A stretch of 64,000 bases of DNA, from the NCBI RefSeq assembly GCF_023343835.1, contig NC_064434.1, positions 18,209,505 through 18,273,504 of the forward strand. The letters are read 5' to 3'. Shown here in pieces: positions 39,801 through 51,200 of this stretch. Numbering within the stretch: the first letter of the stretch is position 1; each line of letters opens with the position of its first letter. The notes under the pieces are model-generated. The model was not told the DNA's origin. It searched no databases and saw only the letters and a list, made by a program, of their open reading frames with translations. The position numbers were made by a program, and so were the translations under genes. The DNA comes from Lagopus muta. Lineage: Eukaryota > Chordata > Aves > Galliformes > Phasianidae.

Positions 39801-42065
39801 TACAAGCATGCAAAAAGATAAGAACATTTCTCCAAAGGTTACAGTCTGTCAGTGTCATAAAATTCAGAACAAAAAAATAAAGTACGGTCCTTAGACTGGG
39901 TTAGTAACAAAATTTCCTGCCTGCCTTGATTACTTGCTGTCAGAAGAAGATACTGTACTTGTGTAACTCCAAAATGGAAAGCATTCTTGCTGAGATATCA
40001 TGAGGTGTGGCCAGGTCTCTGCTGTCTTTCCCCTTTTAATCCATGTTTGTGATAATGTCAAATAATAAGGAAGGAGAGGACATTTTTTATTATAAGCAAA
40101 ACCTGCAGCAGTGCAGATACAGTCTATAGGAAGGAAAAACTCAACTTTGCTTGCAATATGTAGAAATAAAAGAACACATTCTCAGTACTAGGCTGGGGGA
40201 TCATAGCTTCAGTTGGGTCACTTTGCCACCATAGCATGAATGCTTGGAAGAAATTTTCTGCTGTGTCTTGGGCACCTGGGGAGCTGTTCTCCTAAAGCAA
40301 GAAAGGGGAAATTTGCTTCAAATATAGAAGGCCTCATTCTGGTTTTATTCACTGGAGAAAGCAAACTTCCGGTTTCAGAACCAAATTCATTACAGAGAAC
40401 ATGTATAGTAATGAAACACCAAAGATCTGTTTAAGAACTGAATTTCATATGTGCTATATATTAAAAAAACACACTTAAATTGAGAGAGAAAAAAGGTGAG
40501 GGCATGCACTGCAATATACTATCACTTATGTTGACAATTTTCCTCAGAGATTTAGAACAAACAATGTAAATAAACATAACTTGATTGAAAGCCCTTCTAA
40601 GCACCCTTACCCAGAAAAGAGCATATACAGTACTCATTCACAAGTAACCACAAAGTCAATACCCAGAGCAACAGACTGCAGGGTCTCATCATCACATTTT
40701 TTAATGTTTTTAGCTGAATAAATCAAAATTTCTCATTTTCACTCTGATTTATCTTATATATATATATATAAGATCTTATATCTTAGCTAGATCTTACTTC
40801 AGTAGTAGACAGGGAGCCAGCTCTTACTTTTTGCTGTGGTCTTTCAGAGATCTATTATTAGAGTATTACAAGCAAACCCAACATTCCACTCTAATCTCTG
40901 TATCTTCTCTCAAGTTATTTGGTCTCTGAGATTAACTGTTAAGGACGTTATCTGAGTGGGAGTTGTCCTCTGATCAAGTCACTAAGAGCTGACAATTTGT
41001 ATTAGCTTTATTTTTCATGTATATCATAAAAAATAGGTTAGACTGTCAAAATATTTTTTTTTCCCAATCTCAAGCTATAATAATAATAATAAAAGTTATT
41101 AACCAGATGTAAACATTATCTGAAGAGAAAGACAAATAGAAACAACATAATCTCGAACCCAATAGTTATCATGAAAGCACAAGAGTAACAGTTCTCATGA
41201 AGATTTAGCAGTAAATACTACCAGTTGACTGATTATTAGAAACAGGTGAAATAAAGAGGGAGGAAAGCCAAATATCCAAGACCTAGTTTTTTCAGAGTAA
41301 TGCTTCTAGAATATTAAGACTGAAGTGCTTCAGCAAAACAGAAGGTTTATAAGTGTAATTACTACCTAGTGAGCTACACTTCATAGTCTTAAAAATTAAG
41401 AGAGAGACTTGATATATATGGATATTTATATTGAAACAGACAAGTAATTGTTAGCACTGTGGGAAACAGCATGATAAAAAAGAATGAGTTTCTCACCAGT
41501 TTGAAATTACTTTTGCTTCAGTATGCAGAATTGGAGATGATGTTAATGTACTCATCAAGACTACAGAGATGAAGATGAGACTCTTTCACACTTATACTGA
41601 TCCTTAATTTTAAACCCATTCACATTAATTCCTTCAGACTACATTACAACACCTCTAATGACAGAACTAAATCTTCAATGCATTTTGAATGAAAATCAGT
41701 GAAAGAGACAAATACTGTTTATTTTTTTCCCACAGCATGTACAGGAAGAAGACAGTTATAAGTTAGAGTTCAAGTTATATCACTCACTGAATTACACAAG
41801 TGCTTTCCAAGAGCACTTTAGATAATCCTCATCCATCAGTCACCTAAAACATACTAGTCTTCAGGCTGAATGTATTTTTAATACAGCTGTTTCAGTTTCT
41901 TTTTAATGTATTTTATGTTTTTATATACTGTTTTGTAGATAGTGGCTGAAGACATCTGGAGTCCTCTTACACTTGAGATCTGAAAAAAAAAAATAGTATT
42001 TATAAAGCCAAACTTTTTCCCATTGTCTTGAAGGTGGGAACATATAATTATTTAATCATATAGTT
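33869..42065. other. Long non-coding stretch
   Basis: More than 8 kb without a recognisable gene or transposon. It holds an (AAAAC)n microsatellite at 35564-35602, poly-T at 34637-34657, an 18-bp perfect palindrome around an AAGCTT core at 36642-36659, and a palindromic AT run at 40752-40773. It is AT-rich with only background open frames. Confidence 0.5.
35564..35602 (+). repeat. (AAAAC)n microsatellite
   Basis: Between seven and eight copies of the AAAAC unit, perfect. Confidence 0.95.
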
Positions 42066-42470
42066 GTGGTTTAAACTGGCAGGGAGCTCCAGCACCACAC
42101 AGCCATTCACTCACTGCACCTTCCATGTGGGATGAGGGAAAGAATTAGAGACAAAATAGAACTTACGGGTTGAGATAAAAACTTTTTATGAAAAGGAAAA
42201 GAGAAACAAAAATGAGATAATAATATCATAACATACTATATAATATATATATAATATAAATTATATGTATAATATATATATATAATATATACAAAATATG
42301 TATGTATATATATATATATACTCATTGACTGATGTCTAGCTAACAATCCAATTGCGTGCAGACCATTATCCCACAAGCAACACAACAACTCACCAACACC
42401 TGCCTAATTAACAAGCTTTGACCACTCCTGACCAACTCCCTACAGCTTTATTATAGCCTTCCACATTCAG
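42066..42470 (-). mobile_element. Avian LTR fragment interrupted by an AT microsatellite
   Basis: On the plus strand it begins 'tgtggtttaaactggcaggg' and 'ccacacagccattcactcac', then 'gggttgagataaaaactttt', which is the reverse complement of the 3' end of an avian ERVL-like LTR. A TATA-like TATAATAAAG lies on the minus strand near 42446-42457. An AT-rich array (42226-42321) sits inside it. No coding region is attached. The right border is approximate. Confidence 0.6.
42226..42321. repeat. AT-rich microsatellite
   Basis: Imperfect (TA)n with TAA and TGTA variants over about 95 bases, inside the LTR fragment. Confidence 0.95.
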
Positions 42471-42732
42471 TATAATTTTTCATAAGTATTTCTAAGACAG
42501 AAATTGAAGAAATAGAATACAGTTGACTCATTGTGTTGTTTTCATTTCACTTGTTAATACGAATAATTTTCAGAATAATCTTCTATCAAGTACCTAATTA
42601 ACTACTTCTTTCTCAGTGGAAACAGTATGAGAAACTATAGTGAAATGTGCTCACATGCCTATTTAGGACTAGTTTACAAAGAAACCACACAAAATACTGC
42701 TAGAATCATTTTTCTGTTCATTATACCCAATT

Positions 42733-43005
42733 ACAGAATCACAGAATTGTTAAAGTTGGACAGAATTTTCTTTTGAAGAAACTTAAACTTTCCTGTTTAA
42801 GTAGGTTTCTTGGGATTGTGTACATGAAGGTTTTGAATAACATGAGGGATGAAAACTCCACAACCAATCTGGGTGACATGTGCCATTGTTCAGTCGCCCT
42901 CACAGTAAAAAGTGTTTTCATGTCCAGCTGGAATTCATGGTTTTAAAGTTGTGCCCATTGCCTCTTTTCCTGTCAATGGGCAGTACTAAGAAAAGTCTGT
43001 GTCTT
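42733..43005 (-). mobile_element. CR1 LINE 3' end, divergent
   Basis: Reverse complement of a CR1 3' end: 'cagaatcacagaattgttaa' at the left, then 'ccaatctgggtgacatgtgc', 'cgccctcacagtaaaaagtg' and 'tgcccattgcctcttttcct'. It stands head-to-tail with the next minus-strand CR1. Confidence 0.78.
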
Positions 43006-43012
43006 TCATCTA

Positions 43013-43760
43013 AATTGTAGAATCATAGAATGACTTTTAGGAGAAACTTCTTCTCTCAGAGAGTGGTCAGGCACTGGAATGGCTGCTCAGGGAGGTGGTG
43101 GAGTCGTCGTCCCTAGCAGTGTTCAAGAGGCGCCTGGATGAGGAGCTACGAGATATGATTTAGTAGCCTGTGGTACTGGGAATGGGAGGATGGTTGGACT
43201 AGATGATCTTGCAGGTTGTTTCCAACCTTGCGATTCTATGATTCTATGATTCTATGACTTGGGTTGGGACAGACCTCAAGAATCAGGAAGCTCCTACCCC
43301 CCTGCTGCATGCAGGGCTACTGAGCTCCATATCTAATACTAGATCAGGCTGCCCAGGGCTCCATCCAACCTGGACTTGAACACCTTCAGGGACGGGGCAT
43401 CTATAGCGTCTCTGGGCAGCCTGTTCCAGTGTCTCACCACTCTCTCTGTACACTTCCCCTGGATATCCAACCTAAATCTTCCCTTCCTCAACTTAAAAAA
43501 AACATTTACACACATTGTTAAGGCCTTCTTGATCCTTCTCCTCTTCAGGATGAACAGTCTGAGCTCTCTCAACATCCCTTTGTATGAAAGAAGATCTGTT
43601 TCCTTAATTAACATCATTTCTCTTCCCTGGACTCAAATGAAGACTCGGTTTGGTAACCCCATGTCTCCATGTCTTTATCATTCTGGAGAATACAGAATAG
43701 GAGGCAAAGCACTCCAGATGCTGCCACTCCAGGGCTAAGCAGAGAGTAGAGGGAAGAGTT
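43013..43760 (-). mobile_element. CR1 LINE 3' portion, split by a nested CR1
   Basis: Its 3' tail is at 43013-43035 ('tgtagaatcatagaatgact'). It then continues after the inserted CR1 at about 43257 with 'cttgggttgggacagacctc', 'gatcaggctgcccagggctc' and 'cagcctgttccagtgtctca'. The minus-strand frame at 43339-43617 carries KRRRIKKALT, RLDIQGKCTERVVRHWNRLP and SLKVFKSRLDGALGSLI of CR1 ORF2's C-terminus, with defects. The right border is approximate. Confidence 0.88.
43036..43257 (+). mobile_element. CR1 LINE 3' end nested in another CR1
   Basis: Reads 'ttaggagaaacttcttctct', 'gtggtcaggcactggaatgg', 'gaggatggttggactagatg' and a tail of three ATTCTATG units. It splits the minus-strand CR1. The outer CR1 bases ATGACTT are found on both sides, consistent with a short target duplication. 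Confidence 0.9.
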
Positions 43761-44897
43761 TCACCTCTGTGCTTTTGTTAGAAAGCCAATGAGGTTCAAA
43801 AAAGCACATTTGGCTTGGTTTGGGGTAACGATCACTTGGTACTGTGCAATGTTATGTTTCCTCTCTTTGAAATATAAAACTAATATTTGGAGCTGTCCTC
43901 GTTTCATGCCAGTGCAATGTATTCATATATAATCCCTGTTCTCAACACCTCAACACCACTGAACTAATCTCTTTATGTTAATCTGAAGGCAGGTTTTGTC
44001 TCTGGGTTTAGAGTAGCAAAAATATGACTATGGTTGAATGGGTAATGAAATACAACTGTAAATATAGATAAGAAACACCTTCAAGTGAGGTTGTTCTTTT
44101 GTTTTTGTTTTTGTTTTTTCTTTTTTCTCTTTCTATGGTATTTTAAAAGATAAAAATTCTCACTGACTTGCATCATTCTTTTTTACTTTTATTCTAGAAA
44201 TAAATAAATCCATAGGCCAAAAAAAAAAAAAAAAAAAACCAACCAACAAAAAAGGCTTGAAGAGTGTTCCTGAAGCACAATGGGAAAATCAGCTATATGT
44301 ACATCATATCAATGATTTTTTTTTGTCTGTTTGTTTGTGAGAAGATAGATTTGCTGAAGAATTATCGTCCTCTGTTTTCCTTGTGCAAATAACAATGATG
44401 GACAGCCCAATCCAATATCATAATTCAGGTACTCACTGAAAGAGGTAATGAGAAATGTGCTATCAATAAAATTCCAAACCTAATTATAATTAGTAATATA
44501 CAGTACCAAATAGGCAAGTTTTGAGTGTTTTAAAGTTTCTGTGCTTCTTTTGGGCACTTTGGCAAAGAAAATATTCATCCACTTAGGTTTGCAAGTAAGT
44601 TTTCATGGAGCTTTTGGGAGATGTGGTCTCTCTTTCCCCAGAACAAATATTACTCAGCATCAGTGGGCAGTTCTTCTAATGCTCCCCACCTAAAATTTAA
44701 GACACAATGCATATTCCAGGGGTGCTGGAATTATGGAGATCAAGAAAATGTGCAAATTATGCTATAGTAAACTGTTTTGCAGTGTAACAGGTGGAACAAA
44801 CCAGGTGACCTGAGATTATATCACCCTTCATATACACTGTCAGAAAATAATGTTTTTAATAAATGAAGAATGGGGAATGACAACCTTCTTCATGTTA
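43761..44897. other. Non-coding DNA just downstream of TPO
   Basis: Contains a T-rich block at 44097-44130 and poly-A at 44220-44238. I looked here for a missing transmembrane exon of TPO and recognised none. Confidence 0.5.
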
Positions 44898-45048
44898 TTT
44901 ATTCAATACATTTATTTACTTTACAGAATCTGATGGTATATTTATGACCAAGACTATCTGCAGAAAGTTTTAGGTATTTTAACAGTTCTTTCATACATCT
45001 CAATTTTAACATTTTTACAGCACTGTTAAAAAAAGAACTGAGAAAGTT
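44898..45048 (-). promoter_or_regulatory. TPO: TPO 3' UTR with two AATAAA polyadenylation signals
   Basis: Downstream of the TAA, on the minus strand, AATAAA occurs at 44916-44911 and again at 44903-44898, about 135-150 bases past the stop. A GT-containing stretch (GGTTGTC) follows. The spacing is normal for a short 3' UTR and supports use of the EGF exon as the last exon. AT-rich DNA throws up AATAAA often, so this is support and not proof. Confidence 0.55.
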
Positions 45049-45209
45049 TTAATGGACAGTAGGTTCATGAGTGCTATCAGTGCATGTTCTTCCATCTTCT
45101 GCCAGCTTGTAAGGTTCAGTACAGAGACATTTGTAGCTGCCTTTAGTATTAATGCATTTAGCAGTTGGAGAGCATGGTGGATTAATTTCATTTTCACACT
45201 CATTGATGT
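45049..45209 (-). CDS. TPO: TPO terminal coding exon: calcium-binding EGF domain, then early stop
   Basis: The acceptor is tcattttgcag/ACATCAATG, in phase 1. The exon encodes DINEC...C...C...C.C...C with six Cys (526, 534, 540, 549, 551 and 564 of the partial protein). The DINE start and the NTKGSY turn mark a calcium-binding EGF module. In human TPO, as I recall, the EGF exon is 132 bases, phase 1-1. That boundary would fall after 45078, within the Asp566 codon. Here the next bases are ATAGCA, not a GT donor. The frame runs on as DSTHEPTVH to a TAA at 45051-45049. The only later GT before the stop (ACT/gtccat) is a poor donor. So the exon appears terminal, and no transmembrane or cytoplasmic part is encoded. 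Confidence 0.88.
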
Positions 45210-48200
45210 CTGCAAAATGAACAAACAGTGATCAATAATCATTACAAATTAGAGAAGGATTAATAATTTATGCACATCTGCCACAAGTATTTATAAGTAT
45301 ATTTTTGTGCATTACACATTGATATTCATTCCCTTTACCTTTTCTAATTTGTTTTTTACTTTTTGAGCTGAATGTGTTTATGTTCTAAAACTTCCAGTTC
45401 TTCTATAAACATTATTTATACCATATTCCATAGAAATAATGAAAAAAATAGTAACACTGAAGTGGTTATATACATTTCCAGACATTATTTTGAACAGTCT
45501 AAGATCCAGGTTAGATTTGGGTATACCTGTGATAATACTGAAAAAAATTATTGCTCCTAGAAGGTATTTAAATTCTGTGAAATAGCAATATCTTGACAGA
45601 ACGATGAGCACATGAACAATTATCCATTTTTATCCACTTGAAGATGCACATAAATGCATTTTCCTCGAGGCCATTCAAGTCCCTTTGCTTTCAGTCTTAT
45701 GCAAAAGAGGAATCAGTGTGGAGTGCAGGAAAGAAAATACACAATGAGCGAAAGAATGTAGTCTTTTTCATGTTTCTGCATCTCTCTCCCTTCTGTGCAA
45801 TATTTGCTTATGCAACTTCATTTGGTTTCCTAAAAACATCCAGTACTGTTTTAGATTTTTTCCCATCAGTGCTGTGCAATATTTGCCAGTGTGTTCAGCA
45901 CCTCAGATTCCTTCCCTTGGGAAACACCGCAAGCTCATATGTAGACAAATCTCTGAGTCTTCAGTGCCTTCTCTTTTTGGTTACATTCCTTTCCTTTCAT
46001 TCTCTACCTCATTTTCTAGCTGCTACTTCTGTCCACGTAGCTCTTTATTTTCTTTTTTTTCCTTTCTTTTCCCCCATCAGTATTAGTATTAGAAAGTGAC
46101 CCTGTAAAAATGGTTTACTGGCTTAGCTTAACATTGTCACTCAGACCACTTGGGGAAATCTGTCACTGAAAATGGGATCAAACCTGATCCTTTCTTAAAT
46201 TTTAATACAAAGCAGCAGCTGTGTCCAAAGCTAACTGTCAACTGAGACAGTCTAAAGAGTGATCACATAAGGAATAATCTTAAATTTACAAATCCTTAAG
46301 AAATACTATCTCCCATAATGCCTCTATGAAGTAGTAAACTAGTCTGTTGTTCAGGATGAAGTGTCCTTAGTAATCATTACACCTTCAAGACCACATTTTA
46401 CTTTAATTCCCACAGATTTCATCACTGGGAAAGAAAAACCTGAACAGACTTTTTCTCCGCTGTAATTCAGAGATTCTATTTCAGCTCATACTCATGTTAT
46501 CTGTTAACTAACTAATTAGTTTTATGGCCATAAAATAGTGTATGTCAGATCTAACCAGCCTACCCTACTGCTCAAAGACTGTGGTACTTTATTAGAACAA
46601 AGTAAACACAGTTATCTATCCAATGTAAGATGGCACTTATTATAAAGGTAGCACAGTCTAACACTAAGTGTCATCCTGAATCAATAGAAATGATTTCTAT
46701 CGAAGCCAAAGTTAGTAAGCAGAAATTAACAGCTCTCAAATTTTGATGCTTTTGTCAGCAGGCCACTCTGTCTTTTCCAGAGAAGCATATAATTTTGAAA
46801 CCATCTGCAGAAATGCTAAGCTCGATGCTCCTCATTATATTGCTTGACTTATTTCTAATTTGCTGAACATTTAGAAGAATGGGAACACATTGCACAGACA
46901 TGCATGGAACAAAGTACTTTCTACTATAAAACTGAAGTAGCATCTGCATAAGTGGGGTTTGATGGCTTTTTTTTAATAAAGGCATTTCTTATTTAATATA
47001 TGCAGCAGCTTGTTTTCCTATAGCAAATATAAAGTCTTTTGTTTACACTGCTGAACATATTAAAAGAAACTAGGACAAGGAATGATTCATTCATATAAGT
47101 TATTTATTCAGTTTGTACCCAGAATATTAATCTAATGAAAAGATTTTATTATAATTCATTTAACAGCTTTATTTCTTTATATGGTATTAATGTGTGTGAG
47201 ATTCAGCAAATAAGTAGGATATGAATAAAGGAAAGAGCTACAAATTTCATTTGACTTCTGATATACCAGGTATGCAATTAGAATAAATAGCTTTCTATTC
47301 TGCTATCACAGAAATACTGATAAGCACACTTTATTGCAAATCAGTTGCAGCCCTTACATTCAAATAATTTAACACAGTTCATAATATATTCCTAAATACA
47401 GCCTTTTAAGGTTTGATTTTCTCTCACGTTCTTATGAGGTGTAACAGCTTGAGCATGTGTATAGAAATACACACACATATATCATTAAGAACATTCTCAT
47501 TAGGAATATGAACACTGAGAGAGTTCATCCCTCATAGCAGTGAAGAGGGAATGTCTTGCAACAAAATATTTTCCATATTCTCTTTCTCTCAGTCCTCTTT
47601 TCAATAGCAAAAAAATAGAGCAAAAAAAGGAGAGAAAATAGTAAATAAATTATCAGAATTTTTTTCCTTTTTAAAATGTTCATGAAATGTCTTTTAACTG
47701 ACTTCTCACTGTTCCATTTTTCTGCCTGCAGAATTCACTTCTCTCAAAATTTTTCATTGATATTTAAGGGATGGAATTTGGAATAGAATGATAATGAAAT
47801 TGCTTAATTTCTCTCATATTCAGTGTTTCTTTGTCACTTTTGCTTAACTGATTAGGATAACACACCAACTACAAGAGCTAAGTTCACTTTGTCACTAGAG
47901 TGTTCACTGAACCAATTTAGGAAAATGACTTAAACAACAGTCTGATTCATTATTACATTGAATGTAGGAAGGAGTAATGTATAATACAAACCTGCTTTTT
48001 TTTTTTTTTTTTTTTCCTGCTGGTTGTTAATTGACATTTCCCTGTCATCAATCTTAACAATGAATCAGCACAGGTAGAGATTAAGATAGCAACTCTGGCT
48101 TATGAGCATTTTTGCATTATCGTGTCATCATAAATGTAGTAGACTGACTATCTTTGTCATACAAACTCATCTATGAGGACTCATCTATGAGGAACACAAA

Positions 48201-51200
48201 GGAAAAATGACATTTAAACAATACATTTCAAGATAAGAAATGAAAGGAGTTCGCTTCTCTTAAACAGTGTTAGATGAGCTTTTAGAAAACTCAGAAACAA
48301 ATACATATATCCAGAGAGATACCTATGCAAACGGGAGTCTGAAAGTTCCAGCCTTTACTTGTGCAGCTCAAGTGCTCTTCTCCTTGTAACTGAAATCCAT
48401 GTCGGCAAGAGTAAGTCACTGTAGATTCTCCAAATTCTGAACAATATACATAATTACCATTTTCCACATGCTTTGGTGTTCCACACTTTTCTTCTACAAA
48501 TAAAAAATCACTTTTTAAAAACATACTGCTTACCTTCAAAATGGACATTATTATTCCTTATTGCTATAAATTAACTTCAGTGAAATTACTCACATGCTTT
48601 AAGATGATCAAGAAGTTAATTGTTCATTACTGGACAAGAGTTTATATGGAATTCTTCAGGTCTGACTTACAATTCTTGTAAAGATAAATTTACCTCCAAG
48701 CAGTGTGGTCTACAGAGATCTTACTTATTTTCTATACTCCTAAGAACTCCTGCCCCAGGTAGCATAATATTTGTGTATTTCACAAAGCCATCTGTTTTAT
48801 CAAGGTGAAGATGGCAGACAGTATCCTTTTACAGAGGAGGAAATTGAGAAAGGAGAGAAAGATCTAGATCTCATTTCTAAGTGACAGAAATGGTAAAGTT
48901 CCAGGACAGATCTGGAACTCAAGACCTGAATAACCACAGTCAGTGCTCTAACTATAGGTTACTCTCTCTCCCATCAGAAGAAAAAAAAAAAAAAAAGATA
49001 ATTACCAAATTACCTTCCTGAAAGATTTCTTGCCAAGCTTCTAAATTCATTCCATTTATATTACTACAATGTTTAAAATCCTGTGGAAACTTTCCAAGTT
49101 GAAAGGCATCTACTGGCACATCAGAAATCCCTGTGTTGTCACAAATCACGCGAGACAAAGAGTGTTTTTTGAGTTCATTCTTTTGAGCTTCAGTGAAAAC
49201 ATTATCATTTTCCCACCAAAATCTGGAAAGGTTGATAGAAATATTTTTAAACAATTAAATTCAAATAGCTGGTTACTCTTACTGTCAGAATATCCTACAT
49301 AAGAAGAGACAAAAAAAAAAAAAAAAAAAATTACAACAAAATGTAAGTGGATACAAGAATCATAAATTGAAACTCCATAATCTGCAGATTTACATATCCA
49401 TCTTACAAGACACAGGAAGGCTGTTGTGAGTCTGAGGTACTAGTCATCTTAGGTGGTTTGTTAAAGTAAGATAAGTAAAACTATTAATTAATTCACATGT
49501 GCTGAGTTGCTTGTAGCCACAAAAGAATGTTACTGAGAGGAAAAAAAAAATAATTGATGCAAATTATTTGAATTTGATACTTAATCTTATGTAAACCAGC
49601 ATTTTTATAATTCATAAATTGTTTTAAACATAATTACAGGAGAATCACAGCAGTAGCCGTAATTGATACACACCATAGCATTTGAACTTTTCTTGCCATT
49701 ACAGAATTGTTGCTATGAAGTTATTGTTGAATGCTTCTCTGTATAACATGGAGCTCTTCATTTGCTAAGAAGTTGTAGGTATGTAGAATGCTTATAGCAG
49801 AATGTTGTCATAACTGTGTTTTTGACCACAAATTAGAGAGAGGAGCAGCTTCTTCCTCTTGGTCACACCAGCAACATGCTGGCAGAAGGAAAGAATCAGT
49901 TGGTGGAAAGGTGTATCTACTATATGTACACGATATATATATATATATGCACATGTACAAATAATTATGAAAACAATAAGAGGCTTAGTGAGAAAGTGAA
50001 AAGAAACACTGAAAAGGAAAAAAGATAAACAAGATATTATAAATTTTATAACAAAGAAAGGGATACTCTATGAAAGATCACAGAGACTGTGTTTGTTGCA
50101 GTTTTACACATAAAGACGTAATGAATAGAAAATAACATTTTTGTAGAGTTTGATAGCACATTTGTATTTATCCATGTTAAGAACTGCTATATTGCTAAAA
50201 TAATTCCCAGTGGTGCTCAGGACAGATGGAGTTTTCCCTACTGCTAGGCAAGATCTGGACTAACATGACCTAGAACCACCACCTGTGGAGTGTGGATGTG
50301 ATCACCAGTTGGTCTCAGATTTAACATAGAACTTGTTCATCTGTAATACTGGAGGAAAAGCACTGGGATTTCTAGAGATGCCTGTAATTTTAATGTTTAC
50401 ATCCCCCTGATGAGAAGGAAACCGCAATGTTGGCTGTGGACCTTGTGCAAAACCTGCATGTACATCATGTGTTAAATGACAAACCTTGCAACTGTTCAAT
50501 GAAAGCGATAAGCCTAATCATTTCTGTGCTGTGGGAAACGTAGGGGCTGTTAGTGTGCCCTGGGAGGCTTTTCAGGACTAATTTCGCTTTTCTGCTAACA
50601 GAAGTCTACTCAGAGGTCAAAAGCCACTCACGTTCAGGAAACTCACTTAAATAAACTGTGTATGTGTGCAATTTTTCAGAACCAGCTTTAGATAGAGGCA
50701 ATTAGTTACCTACAGTGGGACAGTCTGAAGAGACAACTCTCCTGCTCTCCTACTCTGTTGGAGTAGGATGAAATCTACATAACCAAGGATAGGTCAAATG
50801 TTGCACAATACAGAAGCACTATGATAAGAAGTATAGAAGAGAGTGGGGGGCTGGAGAGAGAAGAAAAGGTGTTTTCCTTCTGCTTCCGACATAAAGTGTC
50901 CCCAGACTTCTCAGAACATTCTGAAATGTCACTGACTGTTCCTGGACCCCTTCTTATAACAAAAGTCATTAAAGGCTTTGCACTACTCAGCTCCCCTACA
51001 CCCTTCAGTTTTCTCTTTCATAAAAAGCTGTTCTACTTTCATCAGAAAATTCAGTTTTATCTGCACTGCTGAGAAGGTTTGAGCAGATCATTATTTTTAA
51101 TCCACCCAGCAGCTAGATGATTGCTCTAACAGAGGTTGCTCCAGCAGATCTGTAGCGAGTCATGAAAATTTTACAGGTGAATTTTGCAAGATTAGAGTAG

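Noticed and set aside
40752-40773. Palindromic AT run
   Set aside because: A simple TA repeat is palindromic by nature.
1-44897. Neighbouring gene such as PXDN, expected near TPO in vertebrates
   Set aside because: No peroxidasin-type exon (LRR, Ig, peroxidase or VWC) was recognised on either strand.
44898-44960. Possible extra TPO exon after 'ctttctgcag' at about 44961 (DSLGHKYTIRF)
   Set aside because: The acceptor looks fair and the phase fits, but the EGF exon lacks a donor, the piece has no hydrophobic segment and it stops within 20 codons.
45638-46099. 153-codon plus-strand frame in a TPO intron
   Set aside because: Rich in Phe, Ser and Leu from a pyrimidine-rich stretch, with no known motif; antisense to TPO.
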